Shown piece by piece: positions 14,349 through 17,451 of a stretch of DNA of 17,451 bases; position 1 is the stretch's first letter; the number at the start of each line of letters is the position of its first letter. The stretch is from assembly GCA_964449165.1 (NCBI GenBank), contig CAYVAT010000053.1:1-17451 (forward strand), read 5' to 3'. The notes beneath the pieces are model-generated. The model had not been told where the DNA came from, searched no databases, and saw only the letters and a program-made list of their open reading frames with translations. Origin of the DNA: CAYSCW01 sp964449165 (lineage in GTDB: Bacteria > Acidobacteriota > Aminicenantia > Aminicenantales > Aminicenantaceae). Made by a program: the position numbers and the translations under genes.

Positions 14349-14513
14349 GTGGGGATTTTGGGGATGATTTTTGCTTTATTTTGTAATCCTGAGGGATGAA
14401 GGCAGGTTCATTCTCGGCAATGATGTCCAACTGGTACTCAAACATTTGTATATGGGTATTCTGCCTATAAAGACTATTTGAATACACCGAATCCATGATA
14501 AAATCAAGTATAA

Positions 14514-14542
14514 TTGACAGAAAAAAATTTTTTTTCTATCAT
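14514..14542 (+). promoter_or_regulatory. Sigma-70-type promoter for the GT81-like gene
   Basis: A perfect TTGACA (14514-14519), a 17-base spacer and TATCAT (14537-14542, five of six). The spacer is almost wholly A7 followed by T8, an intrinsically stiff or bent tract. The start of transcription would be near 14549, with a leader of about 60 bases. The rest of the 303-base divergent gap 14306-14608 holds a second TATAAT (14509-14514) without a -35, the distant Shine-Dalgarno site, and no convincing gene. Confidence 0.6.
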
Positions 14543-14608
14543 CAAGCGGGCTAAAAAAAGCAGCTTTACTCGTTAGAGTCCCTCAAAAAGCCTCTTGAAG
14601 GAGAGAAT

Positions 14609-15811
14609 ATGTCGGATTTCTTCCAAAACGGAGTCATCACCACTTTTCATAGATTGGGAAATTTGGATTTAAAAAAGTTAGAGAACGAACTGAGAGATTT
14701 TTCCCGTATCAGGCCTATTGCCTTGGTTTTGCCTTCTCTTTACCGTGAATTTTCGAGCAGAGCTCTTCCCGTAATCATTGAAAAACTGAAGAAAGCCACC
14801 TATATTCATCAATTTGTGCTTTGTCTGGATAAAGCTAATAAAAGTCAGTTTGGAGAGGTGAAAAAGAATCTTTCTGACAAGAAGAGGCTCACAATTATTT
14901 GGAACGATAGTCCCCGGATGAAAGAGCTTTACCAGCTTTTAGAGAAGAATGATTTTCATCCGGGGAGAGGAGGAAAAGGACGAGCCGTCTGGATTTCTTT
15001 GGGCTATGTTCTGGCCAGAGGAAAGAGCCGGGTCATTGCCATCCATGATTGTGATATCGTTAATTACCACAGGTCCTTGCTGGCGCGACTTTGTTATCCA
15101 GTGGCATCTCCTCATTCTGAGTATGAATTCTGTAAAGGGTATTACAGTCGAATAACAAGCAGGATGTATGGTCGGGCCACCCGTCTCTTCTTTACTCCGT
15201 TCATTCGTGCTTTGGAAAAAATGCTGGGTTATCTTCCCTTTCTTCTCTACCTGGACAGCTTCCGCTATGCTTTGTCAGGCGAGATAGCTTTGCGCAGGGA
15301 TCTTGCCTTAGCTTTGAATATACCCAGCGACTGGGGATTGGAAGTGACTACCCTGGCTGAGGTTTACCGCAACATGGCTCTTAACAGGATTTGCCAGGTA
15401 GATATCGCTGATACATATGAACATAAACATCAAGAATTAATTCCTGACGATCCCGAAAGAGGAATCATGAAGATGATCATCGATATTGCCAAATCAATTT
15501 TTAGAACTCTGGCTACTGAGGGTGTTCAGTTTTCAGAAGGTTTCTTTAAGACTCTGAGCAGTATCTATTTGCGGATCGCCCAGGAAACTGTGGTGAGATA
15601 CGAGAATGATGCCGCTATCAATGGTCTTGAATTTGACAGGCACGCTGAATCTTTGTGTGTGGAAGCGTTTGCTGAGGGAATAAAGAAGGCAGGAGCTGTT
15701 TTCTGGAAGAATCCTTCTGGAACGGTTCGGCTTCCCAACTGGCATAGGGTAACCGCTGCTCTGCCTGATTTCTTCGATCTGCTCATGAAGGCAGTGGAAG
15801 AGGATAATTAA
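14609..15811 (+). CDS. Glucosyl-3-phosphoglycerate synthase-like glycosyltransferase (GT81 type)
   Basis: Members transfer glucose from a nucleotide sugar to 3-phosphoglycerate, the first step to glucosylglycerate, a compatible solute and, in mycobacteria, a polysaccharide primer. The 400 residues show GGKGRAVW (121-128), AIHDCDIVNYHR (144-155) with the DxD-like metal site, SRMYGRATRLFFTP (184-197), YALSGEIALRRDLA (220-233), DWGLEVTTL (241-249) and TYEHKHQEL (269-277) with the late metal-binding histidine. These correspond in order to GpgS motifs, so the family call is good; the sugar donor is not certain. AAGGAG stands 6 bases before the ATG. No GpgP-type phosphatase is in the window. The divergent neighbour is another GT with the same motif plan. 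Confidence 0.85.
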   Translation: MSDFFQNGVITTFHRLGNLDLKKLENELRDFSRIRPIALVLPSLYREFSSRALPVIIEKLKKATYIHQFVLCLDKANKSQFGEVKKNLSDKKRLTIIWNDSPRMKELYQLLEKNDFHPGRGGKGRAVWISLGYVLARGKSRVIAIHDCDIVNYHRSLLARLCYPVASPHSEYEFCKGYYSRITSRMYGRATRLFFTPFIRALEKMLGYLPFLLYLDSFRYALSGEIALRRDLALALNIPSDWGLEVTTLAEVYRNMALNRICQVDIADTYEHKHQELIPDDPERGIMKMIIDIAKSIFRTLATEGVQFSEGFFKTLSSIYLRIAQETVVRYENDAAINGLEFDRHAESLCVEAFAEGIKKAGAVFWKNPSGTVRLPNWHRVTAALPDFFDLLMKAVEEDN

Positions 15812-15899
15812 GGACGGATGGATAGTAACCGACGCATCATTTCTCAGCTGGATGTAATATCTTCACCCATCATGGAAATGATAATGTTTTTGGTGAGAG

Positions 15900-15928
15900 T
15901 TGACATTTTTGAGCATCGTCAATAATAT
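15900..15928 (+). promoter_or_regulatory. Promoter for the adaptor protein gene
   Basis: A perfect TTGACA (15900-15905), 17-base spacer and TAATAT (15923-15928, four of six). TTGAC (15900-15904) and GTCAA (15918-15922) form an inverted repeat across the spacer, and GATGA-N5-TCATC follows near the expected start, both possible regulator sites. The 167-base gap after the GT gene thus carries its own promoter. Confidence 0.5.
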
Positions 15929-15978
15929 GATGAAAGGATCATCGTAAAGGGGATGGTTAAAAGAGTGGAGAGACAAAA

Positions 15979-17214
15979 ATGATATTCCCTAAAAAAATAT
16001 TGCTTGGGGCCTTAGTGCTTATCGTCGTTGGCCTAGTTGTTTTTTTTCTGGTGATAAAGAAAGGGCCTGAAAGCTCTTCAGATGAGTCATCTTCTGAGAG
16101 TGGAGAGAGCGTTCAAAAACCAAGAGATCTACCTCTTCCTGTGAAGGTGACAACCGCAAAGAAAGGCGACCTGGTTATCAAGCTCAAAGCGCCTGGTGAG
16201 GCTGTCACCAACAAGAAAATCGTCATGAAGGCCGAAGTATCCGGTGTTGTCCAGAAGTTAGATGTTGAAGAGAGTCAGCATGTGAAACAGGGAGATTTGC
16301 TTGTCCAACTGGACGACAGGGAATACAGGCTAAATCTCGAAAGGGCAGATGCCGAACGATTGAGTAAATTATCAACAATACTGATTGAAAAAAAATTTGG
16401 TGAATTGGGGGATGTACCTGCTTCTTTTGATAGGGAAAAAATTCAAAAGGCCAAGGAAGACTATGACAATGTCAGCGAGCTCTTCCGTAAAGGACTCATA
16501 TCCCGGAAGGATTTTGAGCAGGCCAGCGCAGATTATGAACTGGCTCTGATCGAATCTGGAGAGAAAAAAGATGAGATTTTGGCAGCCACGGAGGGATTAA
16601 CTCAGAGTGAAATTGAAGTTAAAAAAGCTAGGATCGATCTGGAAAAAACAGAGATTCGGGCTCCTTTTTCTGGAATCATAACAGATATCAAGATTTCACC
16701 GCGGGAACATCTATCATCGGGAAGAGAACTCTTCTCTCTAGTCGATATCAGCCATATTCAGGTCTATGCAAAGGTGCTGGAGAGTGAAATAGGAAGATTA
16801 AAGGTGGGCAGAGAAGTGGAAATAAAATTCAGCGCCTATCCAGAAAAAGTATTCAAGGGAAGAACCAAGGCCATCAGTCCCATTATCAATCCTGAGGATA
16901 AAACATGTAAGGTTGTCATCGAAGTCGATAATCCCAGGGAAGAGATTAAGCCTGGCATGCATGCTGAAGTGGAAATACCCGCGGAGATTTATAAAGACAG
17001 ATTGCTCATACCTCAAGAGACTATCTTGGTCAGGTCTGGAAGAAAGTTGGCTTTCGTTGTCGAGGAGGGCTTGGCCAAGTGGAGATATTTAGAAGTAGGC
17101 CTGGAAAACGAAAATTATGCAGAAATCATAGACGGAGTTAAAGAAGGAGAGGTTGTTATCATCGAGGGCCACTTCACACTGGCCCATGATGCCCGAGTAA
17201 GGATTGTCGAGTAA
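15979..17214 (+). CDS. Periplasmic adaptor (membrane fusion) protein of RND-type efflux systems, HlyD/AcrA family
   Basis: Such proteins bridge an inner-membrane pump or ABC exporter to an outer-membrane channel. The 411 residues begin with a membrane anchor (about 7-27) and an acidic serine-rich linker (31-47). The barrel-sandwich first half follows (EVSGVVQKLDVEESQHVKQGDLLVQLD, about 86-112), then a coiled-coil hairpin (about 115-225), the second half IRAPFSGIITD (226-236), a beta-barrel (about 258-335) and a membrane-proximal domain to the end. The order is canonical and the protein looks complete. GGAGAG lies 6 bases before the ATG. No RND pump, ABC permease or TolC-like gene is adjacent: upstream is a glycosyltransferase and downstream a convergent TonB gene, so it is an orphan here. 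Confidence 0.9.
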   Translation: MIFPKKILLGALVLIVVGLVVFFLVIKKGPESSSDESSSESGESVQKPRDLPLPVKVTTAKKGDLVIKLKAPGEAVTNKKIVMKAEVSGVVQKLDVEESQHVKQGDLLVQLDDREYRLNLERADAERLSKLSTILIEKKFGELGDVPASFDREKIQKAKEDYDNVSELFRKGLISRKDFEQASADYELALIESGEKKDEILAATEGLTQSEIEVKKARIDLEKTEIRAPFSGIITDIKISPREHLSSGRELFSLVDISHIQVYAKVLESEIGRLKVGREVEIKFSAYPEKVFKGRTKAISPIINPEDKTCKVVIEVDNPREEIKPGMHAEVEIPAEIYKDRLLIPQETILVRSGRKLAFVVEEGLAKWRYLEVGLENENYAEIIDGVKEGEVVIIEGHFTLAHDARVRIVE

Positions 17215-17261
17215 AGGACATTCCCTTCGAAAACACCCCTTCTTACAATGTTCCTAAGCTG

Positions 17262-17451
17262 TTACTTAAGCTTAAACCTCACTGTAACGACGAAAATAAC
17301 GCCTCTTGGGCGGCCGTTGATGACCATCGGCTCATAGAGCCACTGCCGCACAGCATCGATAGCAGATTGATCCAAAAGAGGGATGGAACGCAGCATCTTG
17401 ATTCTCTGCACTCTGCCGTAGATATCAGTTGTGGCCTCCAGGATAACAACA
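17262..17451 (-). CDS. TonB-family protein, C-terminal domain (partial, cut by window edge)
   Basis: Reading the minus strand from the window edge gives 62 residues and a TAA stop at 17262. They form the TonB C-terminal domain: VILEATTDIYGRV, VLRS-like MLRSIPLLDQSAIDAVRQW, YEPMVINGRPRG, then VTVRFKLK at the end. TonB couples the inner-membrane proton force to outer-membrane receptors; stand-alone TonB-C proteins also occur with other roles. The N-terminus lies outside the window, so no anchor can be checked. It converges on the adaptor gene with 47 bases between stops. Confidence 0.85.
   Translation of the reverse strand, partial: VVILEATTDIYGRVQRIKMLRSIPLLDQSAIDAVRQWLYEPMVINGRPRGVIFVVTVRFKLK

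Noticed and set aside
14275..14496. 73-residue minus-strand frame in the divergent glycosyltransferase gap
   Set aside because: No family signal, it overlaps the GT start in another frame and has no ribosome-binding site at its own ATG.
1..17451. CRISPR array, defence island, prophage or tRNA genes
   Set aside because: No regularly spaced repeats, no cas, restriction or toxin-antitoxin-like genes, no phage genes and no cloverleaf-like sequence were seen.

Overview
The window reads as ordinary chromosome from a diderm (Gram-negative-type) bacterium. The evidence is a TonB C-terminus, an RND-type periplasmic adaptor, a secretin-N-domain protein, a lipoprotein glycosidase and an exported RidA. 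Gene style (compact, moderate GC, good Shine-Dalgarno sites, many two-gene units) would fit an Aminicenantes- or Acidobacteriota-like lineage, but that is a guess from content and no marker gene proves it. I see no CRISPR array, tRNA, rRNA, phage or recognisable transposase gene. Sixteen coding regions are supported, two of them cut by the window edges.

Layout. (1) 1-3246: the start of plsY (minus) diverges from nnr (NAD(P)HX repair) followed by tsaE (tRNA t6A synthesis), a pairing also known in E. coli. thiE (minus) converges on tsaE and shares stop-codon bases with it. (2) 3247-5145: an intergenic block with repeat-like DNA, then an MscS-type channel and a convergent RidA-family protein with a signal peptide. 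(3) 5216-7170: apt and an AzgA-like purine permease form a tight purine-salvage operon. (4) 7361-9124: a lipoprotein GH3 of the NagZ type (beta-N-acetylhexosaminidase). (5) 9137-10976 (minus): ECF sigma factor, zinc-finger transmembrane anti-sigma factor and a small secretin-N-domain protein, translationally coupled by 4-base overlaps. (6) 11067-14305 (minus): a GT2-fold glycosyltransferase, an SGLT-like sodium:solute symporter and a small membrane protein. (7) 14609-15811 (plus): a glucosyl-3-phosphoglycerate synthase-like glycosyltransferase (GT81 type), divergent from region 6. (8) 15979-17451: an orphan membrane-fusion/adaptor protein converging on the C-terminus of a TonB-family protein.

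How the genes may work together. The two glycosyltransferases flanking 14306-14608 share motif order (GKG, a DxD-like motif, a conserved GGE/SGE element and a YGID or WGLE element). They look like a compatible-solute (glucosylglycerate-type) locus, possibly adding one sugar each, with a sodium symporter in the same minus-strand unit; the MscS channel would fit the same osmotic theme. The sigma/anti-sigma/secretin-N trio looks like a small envelope-associated regulatory unit. Apt plus the permease is a clear purine uptake-and-salvage unit.

Regulatory DNA. Several sigma-70-type promoters can be read directly, the best being TTGACA-N17-TATTAT for plsY, TTGACA-N17-TATCAT for the GT81 gene, TTGAAA-N17-TATAAA for mscS and TTGACA-N17-TAATAT for the adaptor. 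Two intergenic regions (near 261-407 and 3308-3486) share a degenerate, miniature-element-like sequence with a common terminal motif. The most worthwhile leads are the divergent glycosyltransferase locus, the sigma/anti-sigma/secretin-N trio and this dispersed repeat. No clearly new defence or mobile system was found.
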